Of a DNA stretch of 64,000 nucleotides, positions 11,361 through 23,800 are shown piece by piece. Origin of the DNA: Apodospora peruviana (Eukaryota; Ascomycota; Sordariomycetes; Sordariales; Lasiosphaeriaceae); assembly GCA_033439685.1 (NCBI GenBank), contig JAUEDM010000007.1:1302001-1366000 (forward strand), given 5' to 3'. How positions within the stretch are numbered: the first letter of the stretch is position 1; each line of letters starts with the position of its first letter. A program made the position numbers and the translations under genes. The notes under the pieces were generated by a model. It was not told where the DNA came from and searched no databases. It saw only the letters and a program-made list of their open reading frames with translations.

Positions 11361-13856
11361 TTAGAGGTGTGCCGCAGCCTCCGTCAAGACGCTGAGCAAG
11401 GTAGCCGCAGCACCACCGATGAGCACACTTTTCTTATTCAATCGGTCCTCGTGTTCGCTGCGTCGATCCTTGTCCTTGTCACGATCCCGCTCGCGCTCAC
11501 GATCCCGGTCCCTCTCATGATGTCGATGGGAAGACGAGCGATGATCCCGGTCGCGATCACCATCTCTATCCCTTTCCCGACGAGACCTGTCTTTGTCACG
11601 GTAGTCTCGGTCTCGGTCTTGGTCTCTGTCCCTGTCTCTATCCCGACGAGAGCGGTCGCGATCCCGATCGCGATCCCGGTGTTTATCCCCATCACGGTCG
11701 CGATCACGCCGTGGTCTATCAGAGTTGCTGGGAGAGACCTCTCTCGGCCCATCCTTGTCAAACCGCACGTGATTCGTGTTCTTGTTCTTCAGTATGGGTT
11801 TTGGTTGTACTGTGCTGGCCGGAGACGGCTGATCGCCGTTGACGCTGGAAGGCGGTGAAACAATTGCAGGATATATCCGCGTACCCTTTTCGCCGTCCTT
11901 ATTTTCATCCTTCTCGCGGCTGCGGCGTTTGTCTTTACGATGACCGCGCTCATCCTCGGTGGTATCGCTTTCATCCCACAGCACATCTGAGTCATCCCCA
12001 ATCGACCCCCTCCTACGCTTCAATTCTCGGTCACGGTGTTTGTCTTGGCGTTCCCCTTGATGATGCCTCCGACTTTCGCGACTCTTCTCTTTCTCCGGTA
12101 CCGGACGCCTCGCATTGCGTACCTCGGCGCTCTTTTTCGCAAACTCGGCGACTTCTTCCCGTGTAAGAATACCCAGCACAGCCACAAACTCGGGCCGTGC
12201 CTCATAGCGTACGCCAGCCTTCTCCAGGACCACAGGTGAGACTAGAGAGCGTTTGATCTTGGTCCATTTTGCGTCTAACGGGATCTCCTGGCCCTTGCTA
12301 TCCGGGCCCAGTCGGCTCACCTGCTGAGGCATGGGGGCGTGCTGAGATATATCCGTCCCGGTTGCAGGTGCTGAGGAAGGAAGCGCGGGAAATGTTTGGG
12401 CAGGGGGGAGCGTTGGGCTGCTGCCATAAGGAGGAGGCGGGGTCATGACAGACGAAGTCGGAGATAGACCGCTTGAGTATACAGACGGAACCTGGAGCGG
12501 TGGGACATAGCGAGGAGATGCCCCGAGCTGCTGACCTCCTGGGGAAGTTGAGAGCGCCATGTCATGGACTTGTGGTGCACTGCTGGGAATCGACAACGGT
12601 TGCGGTGCAAGGGGCAGAAATCTGTTGACCGGGGATGTACCGGGAGACACGCTATAGTTTGGTAGTGGCCAGGGCCCTGGCGATAGATGTATCGATCCCA
12701 TCCGTGCAGCCAGGAGATCGGTACTGTATTGATCGAGGGCCATTAAATCTCGGGTTGATATAAGTGCCGTTTGGCTGCCATTGCTTTCTGAGTCAGAGGA
12801 CTCGGACGTGTATGGCTCATAGCTCAGAGACGTTCCCTGGTTAGAAATCTGCGGCGTCTGTGATCGGTCGTATGGCTGTAGCGAGCGCGGCACGACGGGA
12901 TCTAGTTGACGGGGGGTAACGCCGGGGATCTGACGACGACCCTCGTTTGCGACCGGGGGACCGTTGGGCTGGAATCCTGCGTCAGGGTGCGTTGGGTATG
13001 ATGCTGGAGTGATTGTCATTGGCGGCGGTTCCTGGTCAAGCAATCCACGGACGAATGGCGTTGTGCCATTGTCAACGAGTTGATGGGACTCAAGCTCCCG
13101 AATATAGGCTCGGAGGACCTCCTGTTTGTGTTGGTTAGCCCAGCTGTCCGTGCCGTGATGCCGCAAATTAAGGCTGCCACCTACTTTGTGTTCGTGGAGC
13201 ACATGGCGGGAAAAGCCTTCTTTTTCAAGCTCCGCCTTGAACTGCTGCCAAACATCCTCCTCGCCGTCGCTGATAGGGGAACCCCTCTCACGAACGAGCT
13301 TCCTCGCGATAGCATCCACTTTGTCCTTTATCAGGTTAAGCTGTTGATCGTCTGTGTTCTCCAATGCTCCGTGTGACCTGACTGGGTTGTACAACTGGAT
13401 TGTGTCGAGAAATATGTCGATTTTCAAGTTCTGTGAGGCCACGCTGTTTTGGATCAACTCGATCTTCCTGGCCATCTCCTGAGAGTCGGTGCCGTGCCTC
13501 CCAGTCCCTGCTCTGCCGCCATGGCGTCCCTCGGCATCACCGGCGACGCCGTACCTCTCGAGTATCGTGTCCACCTGCTTCAGGGTGAAATCGCTGTCCT
13601 CGACAAGTGAGGTCAGTTGCCTGGTATAGACCGCATTGCGGCCATCGTCACTGTGCTGGCCTGACTGATTTAGCAGCGAGTCCGGGTCCAGAGATTCTTG
13701 ATGGAGGTGCTTGATCACCGTCTGCAGACCGCGGACTGTTGTGGCCAAGTCAGCGAACCCAGGACCGGCGGCGCGAGCGCGTCGATATAGTTGGCGAGCA
13801 CAGGCATCGACGGACTCGATAGTGGGCTTTGCGAGCTTGCCGTTAGAAGCTATCAT
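11361..13856 (-). CDS. Unknown protein with Arg/Asp-repeat tail and hydrophobic C-terminus (possible DUF8035 region)
   Basis: Single exon, 831 residues from the Met at 13856; the frame extends 79 codons upstream but without conserved-looking sequence. The N-terminal 150 residues look helical (ARQLYRRARAAGPGFADLA, then VRGLQTVIKHLHQES), similar to the N-terminal helical region of many fungal signalling or STAND-like proteins. The middle is Pro/Ser/Gln-rich and probably disordered. Around residues 560-620 a compact block begins WTKIKRSLVSPVVLEKAGVR and resembles the fungal DUF8035 region. It is followed by a long tract of Arg-Asp and Arg-Glu dipeptides (about 11440-11730). The last residues form a hydrophobic stretch (VLIGGAAATLLSVL). 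Function is unknown. The RD/RE tract resembles those of splicing-associated proteins, but the hydrophobic tail is odd for one. Confidence 0.75.
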   Translation of the reverse strand: MIASNGKLAKPTIESVDACARQLYRRARAAGPGFADLATTVRGLQTVIKHLHQESLDPDSLLNQSGQHSDDGRNAVYTRQLTSLVEDSDFTLKQVDTILERYGVAGDAEGRHGGRAGTGRHGTDSQEMARKIELIQNSVASQNLKIDIFLDTIQLYNPVRSHGALENTDDQQLNLIKDKVDAIARKLVRERGSPISDGEEDVWQQFKAELEKEGFSRHVLHEHKVGGSLNLRHHGTDSWANQHKQEVLRAYIRELESHQLVDNGTTPFVRGLLDQEPPPMTITPASYPTHPDAGFQPNGPPVANEGRRQIPGVTPRQLDPVVPRSLQPYDRSQTPQISNQGTSLSYEPYTSESSDSESNGSQTALISTRDLMALDQYSTDLLAARMGSIHLSPGPWPLPNYSVSPGTSPVNRFLPLAPQPLSIPSSAPQVHDMALSTSPGGQQLGASPRYVPPLQVPSVYSSGLSPTSSVMTPPPPYGSSPTLPPAQTFPALPSSAPATGTDISQHAPMPQQVSRLGPDSKGQEIPLDAKWTKIKRSLVSPVVLEKAGVRYEARPEFVAVLGILTREEVAEFAKKSAEVRNARRPVPEKEKSRESRRHHQGERQDKHRDRELKRRRGSIGDDSDVLWDESDTTEDERGHRKDKRRSREKDENKDGEKGTRIYPAIVSPPSSVNGDQPSPASTVQPKPILKNKNTNHVRFDKDGPREVSPSNSDRPRRDRDRDGDKHRDRDRDRDRSRRDRDRDRDQDRDRDYRDKDRSRRERDRDGDRDRDHRSSSHRHHERDRDRERERDRDKDKDRRSEHEDRLNKKSVLIGGAAATLLSVLTEAAAHL

Positions 13857-16800
13857 CGGGGCGAAGTGAGCTGCAGGCCCAGCGGCGGCGGCCGTCTTGC
13901 ACGTCTCGACTTCCCAAGAAGGATATCTCCTTGGGACGTCGACGAGATGTTGGGTCGATCTGCAAGACCTGTCTTTATTGGCCGGATTCTCCTTGATCTT
14001 ACTCTTGGGAGTGAGATGGGCTAGCAGAGAATAAGAAACAGTCAAAATGCTCGTAGCAGGACTCGACACGAGGTCTATTTCTTTTCTAAGCACGGATGAG
14101 TAAAGGCAGGTAACGGTGACGGCGGAGAACGTCGGAGGAGATCCAGATCGTGGGGAGAAGTGAGCTCAAGTCAGGAGCGGCCGCCAGGAACGGACGCGTC
14201 GTTAGGTCTCACTGCCTTGGGTGGCCGTTAAAAGGCACCAAGCCTAATCCAGGCGATGAGGTGGTGTCGTTGGCGGGTATATACGATCAACGATTTCAAT
14301 ACAAACAGTACGGTGCGAACCTAGGCTTGGAATTCGAATTCGTCGGAAACACGGTTGATAATTGAAGAGTTGAAAGAGGCTTCGTCGGGCAGAGGAGGCA
14401 TGGAGGTTAGGTCCCTGTTGTCAAGGCCGTGGTATGGAGATCACCTGGGGGAAGGATGGGTTGGCGCTGACGAATGACGTGAAGAACGACATGGGAGTGG
14501 AGGGGCAGCGTCGCTAAAGGTACATCTCTCTGTACCTTTTCTCGCTTGGTACGCACCTGGCTCCATAAAGATGGATGGTAGACGTGACCACTCAAGCACA
14601 CGTTACGGAATAGTCGTACACCCAATATGGGACTTACAGCAACAAGACCCATGCTCTCATCCCGCCCCATGCTAACGCCGGCGAGCCACTCCGAACGACG
14701 AGTATTTTGTTAAGACCATCAAACAACGGCTCTGTGCTCTCTTTACACAGCATCTCGGCAATTCTCGACCTGCCGAGTTCTCTTGCCTCGTTTTATTCTG
14801 TGTCTTGTTTGTCCCAAAGACTCAGCAAGCCGGGCACGCCTACAGTACGATGGGTCTCACTCACATCGTATTTTGAAGTGTCCACTTTCAGAATTCGGCC
14901 CAAAGGCTTCGTTCAAAAGCTGTGTTGGCTGTTTGGGCTTTCTTGGCTCGCACGAAAGCAAAGAGGCGAACGGGTTGCAGCAGATCAGCCGTCTGGACCC
15001 TGAGTTTTTGATTGCGATGCAACATCAAAAGTGCAGATTTTTAAACTCTCCACGTCAAGACAGTTTCTGTGTTGGGTACAAGGAAAGCGCGTCTGGAGTG
15101 TGTGACGTCGTTCTGGTCGCGATTTCCATGGGCATCACATCATAGGGAAAGCGACACTGCGACAGTACCCAGAGCGGTGGGGCAGGGCTGGCCAATGTCC
15201 TGGAAGCGGCGATGGCGGGGACTGCGCCACCCGCCTGGATGAGGAGTCTCTGTGCCTCCCTGTTCCTCCGCTCCAGCTGAGCCCCTGCAACCTTGAGGTG
15301 GCTCGGGTTGGCAAGACCTAACGAAGCTTCGGTCTTTCAACGAGGAAAAGAAAAATCTGATGTTGACCTCTATTCGACTTCTAGGCTGGTACCACAGTAG
15401 TATTTCGCGTGGAAGTTTTGTGAAGTACGGTCCGTATCTCTAAATACTCAGTCCGAAGAGTCAGGAGACTCGAAGAGACACAAGTAAGGAAGTTTCATCG
15501 GATGGCGGCGCCGCTCGCCGCCTGGAGTCGCCGACGGCACTGTTGGTAATCTTGCTACCTCCGGCTGTGCTAAGACCAGTGCTTGTCAGTCACGATCCCA
15601 CCTCCCATCTGTGATGGCATAAGACGGCGTCCGGGTATCCCATTTTAACTTACTTGTGCTGCTATGATCCGCCAAACCACATACGGGAGAGGATCTTTCG
15701 CAACCCGGGGTGCCGAATAAAGCCGTCGCCAGCGAATTACACGGAGCAGACAAGAGAAAGAGGAGATGATTCGCTTCCAGCTGTGACACGAACCGAGCGG
15801 GACCCTGACGAGGCTGTGAAAGAACCGAGTTCCATCCCATCCGTCCTTTCACCACTTTTCGGCTTGCGATGATACCTGTGTGCTGGTTTCCATTAGCGCT
15901 GTGTGAAAATACAATATATCTGGAGGTATAGATGAGCAGTCATCACTGCGGCAAACACGGACAGAATGTGAGCCCGACCTGCAAGAACCTCACCATTGCC
16001 ATGAATAGGTATTGGGAGGCCGTGCGTGTGTGAGGCTCGGTGGTTGCATTGGGATAGGATACCTTTATTAACTGGAGACCAGTACCGACGATGTGCATAC
16101 CCGGCGTTTGTCCGTGGTGTGGTGGCCCGATGACTGACTGACCTGAGGTGACCCTAGATGCATCGCAGCAGCCACACTCTGGGCCTGTCGGTTAGCCGCA
16201 CAGCACCAGCACGCGATGATATTCCCGATCGATTGGACGGGGCGCGCTCATGCCACCATTAACGCGGGACGGGGCAGAGAGCATGGCGTTCTTTCGTCTT
16301 TATTTGTTTTCATCCTTTCCAGGCAGCAGGAGGCTTGGTTCCACCTTCTCCACGAATTGCCTGAGATTTTGAACTTTGATCCAACTTCAAGCCCCTATCT
16401 CCACCGCCCGCTGCACCAACACCAGAGCAAAGGTTTGAGTCCAGATGAGGAAACTATTGCGGAGTCATGCTTCAAAATGTCAAGAGATTAACCGCGCCTC
16501 GACTGTATTTCATTCAATAGAACTATCAACTACAGTGGAATGTAGGCTGCCATTAGGTTACTCACCATCATCTCACCTTGAGGTGTCATTCAACAAATAA
16601 TATCGGTGAGCTGAATCCGGAAATACGTACATGATACCTCCCTAACTTCTTTTGAGTCTTACCGACTTACCTTTGCCGAGCGTTCCGTGTCCATCGTGTT
16701 GTGATTATCAGCCCGGCATCCTCTGGGCGCTTGGTCGAATCTCCAAACCCCGCCCACATTTGAACAAAAACAGCCCAAAACCTGTCACCGGCCGTCAGCC

Positions 16801-17417
16801 AAATGAGGGAATGCGCTCTGCCGTGCGTAGCCGCCCGACGGTCTCCTGATCTGGGTTGCGGCTCTGCGAGACAAGAACACCGGTTGCCTTGTTGTGCTGC
16901 TATCAAAGGCACATGACTATCATGTTGTGGTTCCCGCATCCGCAACCCAGTGCCAACTTCTGGCCGGCTGGCTGGCTCATCATGAATAGGCAAAATCGGC
17001 GGTGAGTCTTTTGTGCCTCCCATCTTGTTCAATTCTGATGGTCAACGTACAGAGAGAAAGCCAGTGAGACATGTCAGCCCTGTCTGCTATGTCACGGCAG
17101 TGGATCGAATATCTCCCAAGTACCACAGTTGAGTCGTTGTCTTGAACTATGTCCGACAGTTGGACCTTGTAGTATTTCGAGCAATCAGGCTACCTATTGA
17201 CAAGAAACACGCATCCCAAGAAAACAAAGCATCACGCGCTTTGCCACCAATCAACGGCGAACGACCCACTTGAAGCTTGCTTCACTTTCTACCCAACAAG
17301 CCAACAGAGCCAACAAAATAAGTATGGTAATTTTAGATATCACTTCAAGCTTGGAGACTGGACCAACATAACATCAACTTGGGTATCTGGATTTCCATAC
17401 CTCCACGATGTTCAGAC
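13857..17417. other. 3.5 kb intergenic region, no gene supported
   Basis: Holds the upstream region of the minus-strand RD-repeat gene (about 13857-14700) and the 3' flank of the Utp8-like gene. Open frames of 60-120 codons occur on both strands but show neither codon bias, domain motifs nor convincing splice partners. I find no tRNA or snRNA here. Confidence 0.55.
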
Positions 17418-20330
17418 TCACGCCGCAGCCTCCTCGACGATGGTGGTGACACCGCCGCCCTCAAGTAAACTATCCTCCGATATCATGTGTACCGAGTAAG
17501 AGCTCCGCTTCTTACTCGCAAACAAACCAACCTGTCTGCGACTTCGTCGCACAATCTCGCCACCTGATCTCACTCTATCCAATGAGGGTTTGGAATCCGC
17601 CTTCAAGCCCAATGGCAGAGCCGCTCCCAGCTGGAACGATGGTGCCTTGCTCTTGCCAGCATCTGCGACTGCCCTACATGCCCTTTTAGCATAGTTGACA
17701 GCCTCGGCCAAGGTTCCCTGAATCCGAATTGCCTCGTGAATGCCTTCCAGCGCCACACTGACCTCTGCTTGGAACTGATCAAAGAAATCTACAGAGTCCT
17801 GCGGATTGCCCCAGTTTGCCAACATGGTGTCGAATGTCATCCACCCACCCAGTCCGATCGAGTCAATGCATCTGCATAGCAGGTCGGCAATGATAACAAT
17901 ACTTCCATCGGGCGGCCCTTCCAGCTCGTCCTCGTCAGTGTGCGACCTGTCGAGGTAGCGCGTTGTCCACCCGTCTTTGATGAGTTCCATACGCAAGACA
18001 CTCATCAGACACATCGTCTCTTCAGGTTTGAGGAGACGTCGCAGACATCGAACCGTGGTGTTCGCCGGGCACTTTGCCAATTTGTCGAATGCAACACTCA
18101 AGCCATGCCCTCGCCTGCTAGAATCAGCACTGTCAGCACCGAGATAGTATTCCGTGACTTGTAATTCTTCCTCTGCTCGGTCAAGCTCCATGCTGATCAC
18201 CTCGTTGTCCCCTTCGAGCTGCTGGGCGATGTCCTCAGTGACGCGCGCTTCCAGTAGTTTGGAAGGATCCTCAAACAAATCCAAGCTACGCAAGATTAGT
18301 TTGATCGCGGACACCAGCTCTGTAGGACCGAGCTGGGTTCCGGAAAGATAGCTGAGGAGTAGCTCCATAGTTGGATCGACTTGGACCAGGAGAGGGGGTA
18401 GCTCCTCTCCCAGAATGCTGTCAACCTCCTCCAAGTCGCATATCTCGTCCTTAAATGCTGACTTGATATTTGATGTCGTCAAGTGGCCAGCATCTACAAG
18501 GTAATTCAGCACATTGCTTTCTGGCAAACAACGACACGTCAATCGTGGTGCCCCCGCGTCGTCGTTCGAACTGTTCCAGGCAAACATCTTGCTGATAGCA
18601 TAGAACACCCAGCGCCTGTCAACGTGGGGATAGTCAGCCCTTGAGGACGGCCATTTCCATTCGGGGAGATCTGACGCAACAGATGTTCCATTTGCTTCGC
18701 TATCGGTATTTTCGGGATGAACGCCGTTGGTCATGGCCTGCTTTTCTTTGATTCCGACTTTGAAAGTCTCGGCGAGGAGCGTCTCAAAAGCGCGACGATT
18801 GTTCTTTTGAAGAAGTTCGTCGGCTTTTGCAACCTCGCTGTGCCACCGAACCCAGTAATCGTCTGACATCGAACCGGGAAGACATCCCGACAGAATCACC
18901 GGCGCAGCATGATCCGCACGACTGCGCTTCTCACAGAGGCCCTCGCGAGAGAGACCACGCCGAATGGCATCGGTTAGTAAGCCTTCAGCACGGCGCTTGT
19001 TGTTGCGGCCCTTCGGGGCTTCAATCTGGACCGCGATTAGGGAATTTCCAAGCAAGCCGACAGCAATCTCTCGGCTTGCAAGGTAGGTAACTAGCTCGCA
19101 AGTAACGTGTTTATCGCTGGCGGGGACTTCGCGCGTCTCTTCAACGGCCTCCAGGAGCGTTGACGCTTGTAGAGAGCGGTAAATCGGATTGTAGATAGCA
19201 AGAGATGTGGGTGTCGCCGCCAGCACTGATGTCTTGGACAGTCGTAGGAAAGACGTCATGTCTGGAACGTCCAGTTTATTCTCCAAATGAGGAATGCCGG
19301 ACTTGAATGAATAGGTATGGAGGATTCCCTTCGACAGCTCCTGCAGTGTACCCGACTTGGCATCCAGCTGGATCTTGGTCCCATCAAGCGTGGTGGAAAG
19401 AGGAGCAGCGAAGACTGAAATGATATTCTGCTTGCGTGTCTGTTCTGCTTCAGTCGCTCCGGATAATGCAAGAATGTGCAGATATCGCTGTCTGGGGTGC
19501 TGCGAGTCTTGTGGAGAGGTGATGACAAGAAAGACGTCAGGGTTGAATCTGTCCCGATGGACCTCCTCATTAAACACACCGAACAGATCATTTTCACCCC
19601 CAAACATGCCATCAATGACGTCTGCTGCAGAGGTTGCTTGGACAAAATCGACCAGGATTTTGGTACTAGGCGCCGAAGACAGTTCCTGTGACAGTAGAGA
19701 GGGTGACGACTGCCATTTCTTCTCCATCGTCTCTCCGTTCAGACCGAGAATCGTACCATCAGCGGCTACGGCGACAATATCGTGGACCGGAAGGTCTTCG
19801 TTTCCCAGCAGGGACGTCGAGGCTCTCGAGGAGGTGGCCGTTAGGTGAATGATGGGCTTGTCGCAACGATGGACGTGAGAGGCGGTGGTCGACGTTGTAC
19901 TTCCCGACTCGGCGAGCACGTCCTTGAACAGCTTGACTTCCTTTTTGGAAGAGAGCGAGTCTTGAGTCGAGACATAGGTGAAGCGCGAGGCGGTCTTGGA
20001 CGTAGATGATCTGCATCGCAAGGAGTATGCGGCGCACGTGAAAAAGGACTGAGGCGAGACTAGGTACGAAGTAATGGCTTGCTGTGAGGGGATCTGTCGG
20101 CTGTTAGCACAGATATCCGAGATATCGAGTTAAGGTCGACTGACATCGTAAAGATGGACCGAATCGCCGTCAATGGCGACCGAGAGCTCGGAGCGTTTTC
20201 TCCTTTTGGAGCCATGTTTCTGACCATAAACCTCGCCGACAATGTGTCGCCCTGGGCCATCAGGGCGGTCGACAGAACTAGACAGTGCCTTTAGCACATA
20301 GGGCTTTTGGATCTGCAGGTTGGAGGCCAT
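17418..20330 (-). CDS. Utp8-like U3 snoRNP/ribosome-biogenesis protein
   Basis: Exons (minus) 20145-20330 and 17418-20093, intron 51 bases with a GTCAGT donor and GCTAAC branch, giving 953 residues. The join makes VHLYDIPSQQAITSYLVSPQ continuous. The N-terminus (IQKPYVLKAL, then KRRKRSELSVAIDG, then ITSYLVSPQSFFTC) matches what I remember of fungal Utp8-family proteins: a basic patch followed by a beta-propeller start. Utp8 is a subunit of the t-UTP/UTP-A complex that binds nascent pre-rRNA in the nucleolus, and in yeast it also aids tRNA export. The remainder is a beta-rich N-terminal half and a helical C-terminal half without further motifs. It is longer than the yeast protein (about 710), as is common in filamentous fungi. 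A family search could move it elsewhere; the assignment rests on N-terminal resemblance only. Confidence 0.65.
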
Positions 20331-20877
20331 TGTATGTGCACCAATCTGCTGATCAAACCAGGTACAGACGGTCAGGATGAGGACATCACGAGCTTCGCTC
20401 GAGCTCGGTAGGACAGGCAGAAAAAGTTCCGCCGCCCATTGAAAATTAATGTGGGTCCCAGTCGTGGTGGGGCTCGGGCGGAAGGCCGGCCTATCTTTGA
20501 TCCAAAAGGCGGTTTTCAGGTCCCTGGGCGCCAATTCACTGATTGGCCGCTGGAAAGCTGGACTGGTGGGGTCAATTGAGCGGGTGCTCGTCGCGACACG
20601 GAACTGGGAACGCGCTGCGACTCGGCCTGTGGTCAGTTAAAGTGGCTCGGCGCGTTTCCCAAACGGCCCCTTCACAACGGTGAATGCCTCCCAACCACAA
20701 CCATCGCCTCCACTGCATCTTTATATGCTGCACTTGGAATCACGATTATGCCGGAACCCCATTTTTTACTCGATTTGACCCTCCTGTCTCGCCAGAGCAT
20801 GTTATAGCCCTGTTCTCCATCCCCATTTTCGATCCGGCCTTGAGCCTTCAACGAACTACTGTTTGCCCCAGACGTCC
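20331..20877. promoter_or_regulatory. Divergent promoter between Utp8-like and Elg1-like genes
   Basis: 547 bases separate two start codons facing away from each other, so both promoters must lie here. No clear TATA box was identified for either side. Confidence 0.6.
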
Positions 20878-23800
20878 ATGGGCTCTCTTGCTGTGCTTAC
20901 GATGGCCGAAGATGTCAGTGCCCCTGCGCAAACCAACCGCCAACCATTACATCCTTTTTTCGCCCCGAGCCGCTTAGCCGCATCCATACCCAGCAAGTGT
21001 TCCACCACCGCCGAACAAGAATCAGTCATCACATCTACCATGTCGACCGGTGCTGCCGCTGAAGAGAAGTCGGGAGAGGATGTTTTGGAAAAATCAAGCG
21101 GTCGACTGAATAAGCGGCGCAAGGTGGATCCTGAACAAACCGGCGACGATGAGGAAAAGAAACCAAGGGGTCGGAAACGAGCGCGTCCTTCCGCTGGCGG
21201 TGACATCGCGGATCTGTTTGGGAAGATAGGCAAAGTCAATGGGATCGCCCTTAACGAAGATGCTAGCAATGTGGTCGCACCCTCTGAGGAACCACAGCAG
21301 GCTGAACATGTTAGCTTCCTCATCCAAAAGGAGAATATCCATGGCTCCAATGCGACCGTCGAAGTCCCACCCTTGCCAGACGACCAGGCTGGTGTCAATC
21401 AGTCTTCGCTACCACCGTCCAAGAAACCACCCTTGGATCTTGATGACAACCCGCCGAAACCAAAGAAACTCCTCCAGTTTAATCCCAAAACTGGAACGAT
21501 TGGCTCGCCCCCGAAACCGAAGCAACCCAAGGCTGTTGTAGTGGATACTGTCGATGGTGGGAGGAAGGACTTTCGGAAGGCGGGCACGACGGCCTCGAAG
21601 CTTGTCAAAATAGAATATGGCGAAGACCCAGAGTCTCGGGCCCGGATCGGTGAGAAGATTGAGGCCCTACTTAGTGGTGAGCCTCTGAACGCAGTGGAAA
21701 TGCCCAAAGAGCTCCCACAATCTGGCGATCCAGATAGATCGTCTCTCGAAGTCGCTAAACCCAAGGCGCCAATGCCTTCAAAATCAACACATCCGTTTTT
21801 TCTAGGTAAAGTAAAAAAGGCAGAGCCTCAGCTCGAAGAACCGAAGGAGAGCAAAATGGATTCGCCTCCGGCTCCGAAGAGGCCAAAACAGTACACTTCT
21901 ACCCCTTGCTCCCCTAAAAAACCACGTGCGGCTGCTCCCAACATGCGGATGCCTCAATTTGGTACGAAGAACGCCGGGCTGAAATTTCCAGGCTCAAGGT
22001 TACCAGCCTGGCCGTGGAAAGACACGGTTCATGTAAGGGGGTTCGAGGAGCAGGTGGATGATGTTGCGGATCCTTCGCCGGTACTAACGGCTCGAAAATC
22101 CAAGGGTCATTCCGTCAAAGTCCCGATTTCCGAATCCATCATCGATCGCCTTACCCAAGAACTCGAGGTTCCTGCGTTGGCAGAAGCGGTTCGAAACGTC
22201 AACACAGACGAGTTCCTTCCCGCGCCTCCTGAACTTCGTCTCCCTCAAAAGCATCTTGAGAGCGGTATCAAATTGCAAGCCCGCATCCTCCCTGAATTGA
22301 GAACTTTCCATTCAGGCCTGTCAGCAAGGAAGCTAGTCAAGTCCAAACGGCCAGTGGATGGGATAGTCGGCCCATTACAACCACCACCTCAACTCGCTAA
22401 CCTCTTCAATTTAATCCGCTCTGGCCTGTCGGCATTTGACAGGTCTCAGTGCGAAACGGCCAACTGGACCCAGAAGTACGCGCCGACAAGTGCCGTGGAG
22501 GTCCTCCAGTCAGGAAAGGAAGCGTTTCTTTTGCGAGATTGGCTTCAAGCTCTGATGGTACAGTCGGTAGACACGGGCTCTACGGACACCGACAAGTCCA
22601 AATCTGGCGTAAAAGCAAAAGCCGCAGGTCCTGGCAAAAAGCGGAGGAAGAAGCTCGATGGTTTCATCGTTTCGAGCGATGACGAGGACAATGAACTGGC
22701 CGAATTGTCCGACGCAGAGGCTGATTGGACTCCCAGCGGGAGCAAGGGCATCTTGAAGAAGACGGTTGTTAGATCTGGTGATCTGAGAAAGGGCAAGGAA
22801 GGCGCTAAGATCGCCAACACGCTCATTATCAGCGGTCCGCACGGGTGTGGCAAGACGGCAGCAGTATATGCAGTTGCCAAAGAGCTCGGTTATGAGGTGT
22901 TTGAAATCAACTCGGGTGGCCGAAGGAGCGGAAAGGATATAATGGAGAAGATTGGTGATATGACGAGGAACCATCATGTGCGGCAGCATCAACCCACCGC
23001 CGATGTCGATGACGGGGAAGCCGGGGTCTCGGATGACGAAGTCGCGAAGGATCTAAAATCCGGCAAGCAATCGACAATGAATGCTTTTTTCAAGCCAAAG
23101 CCGGCTGCGTCCAAACCGAAGCGCTCAACCGGAGCGCCCCCCCCAGTAAAGCAGAAAGAGGCCAAGAAGGAGGCATCGAAGAACCAGCGACAGTCTCTAA
23201 TTCTACTAGAAGAGGTCGACATTCTCTACGAGGAAGATAAACAGTTCTGGGCTACGGTAATGGGCCTCATCGTGCAGTCAAAGCGGCCATTTATCATGAC
23301 ATGCAACGATGAGACTCTTGTGCCGTTGCAGACGCTGAGGCTTCATGGCATCTTCCGATTTAGCCCACCGCCTCGAGAGCTCGCCATTGATCGTCTAGTC
23401 CTGATTGCAGCAAACGAGGGGCACGCACTTCAACGGAAGGCTGTAGAGTCTCTCTATGAATCTCGCCATCAGGACATGCGCGCGGCGACGATGGACCTAC
23501 AGTACTGGTGTCAGATCGGGGTAGGTGATCGCAGAGGCGGTTTTGAGTGGTTCTATCTGCGCTGGCCAAGGGGAATTGATCTCGACGAAGACAAAGAGGT
23601 GGTGAGGGTTGTCAGCCAGGGAACATATCATGCAGGAATGAACTGGCTGGGACGGGACAGCATTGTTGATCCCAAGGCCTCGCCAAGGACAATCGAGGAA
23701 GAGCTCTTACATCAGACTTGGGAGTCTTGGGGGGTCGACATTGGGAATTGGGAGGACTCTGTTGGACTTGACACTTGGGCTGAGAGCATAGGTCCAGTTA

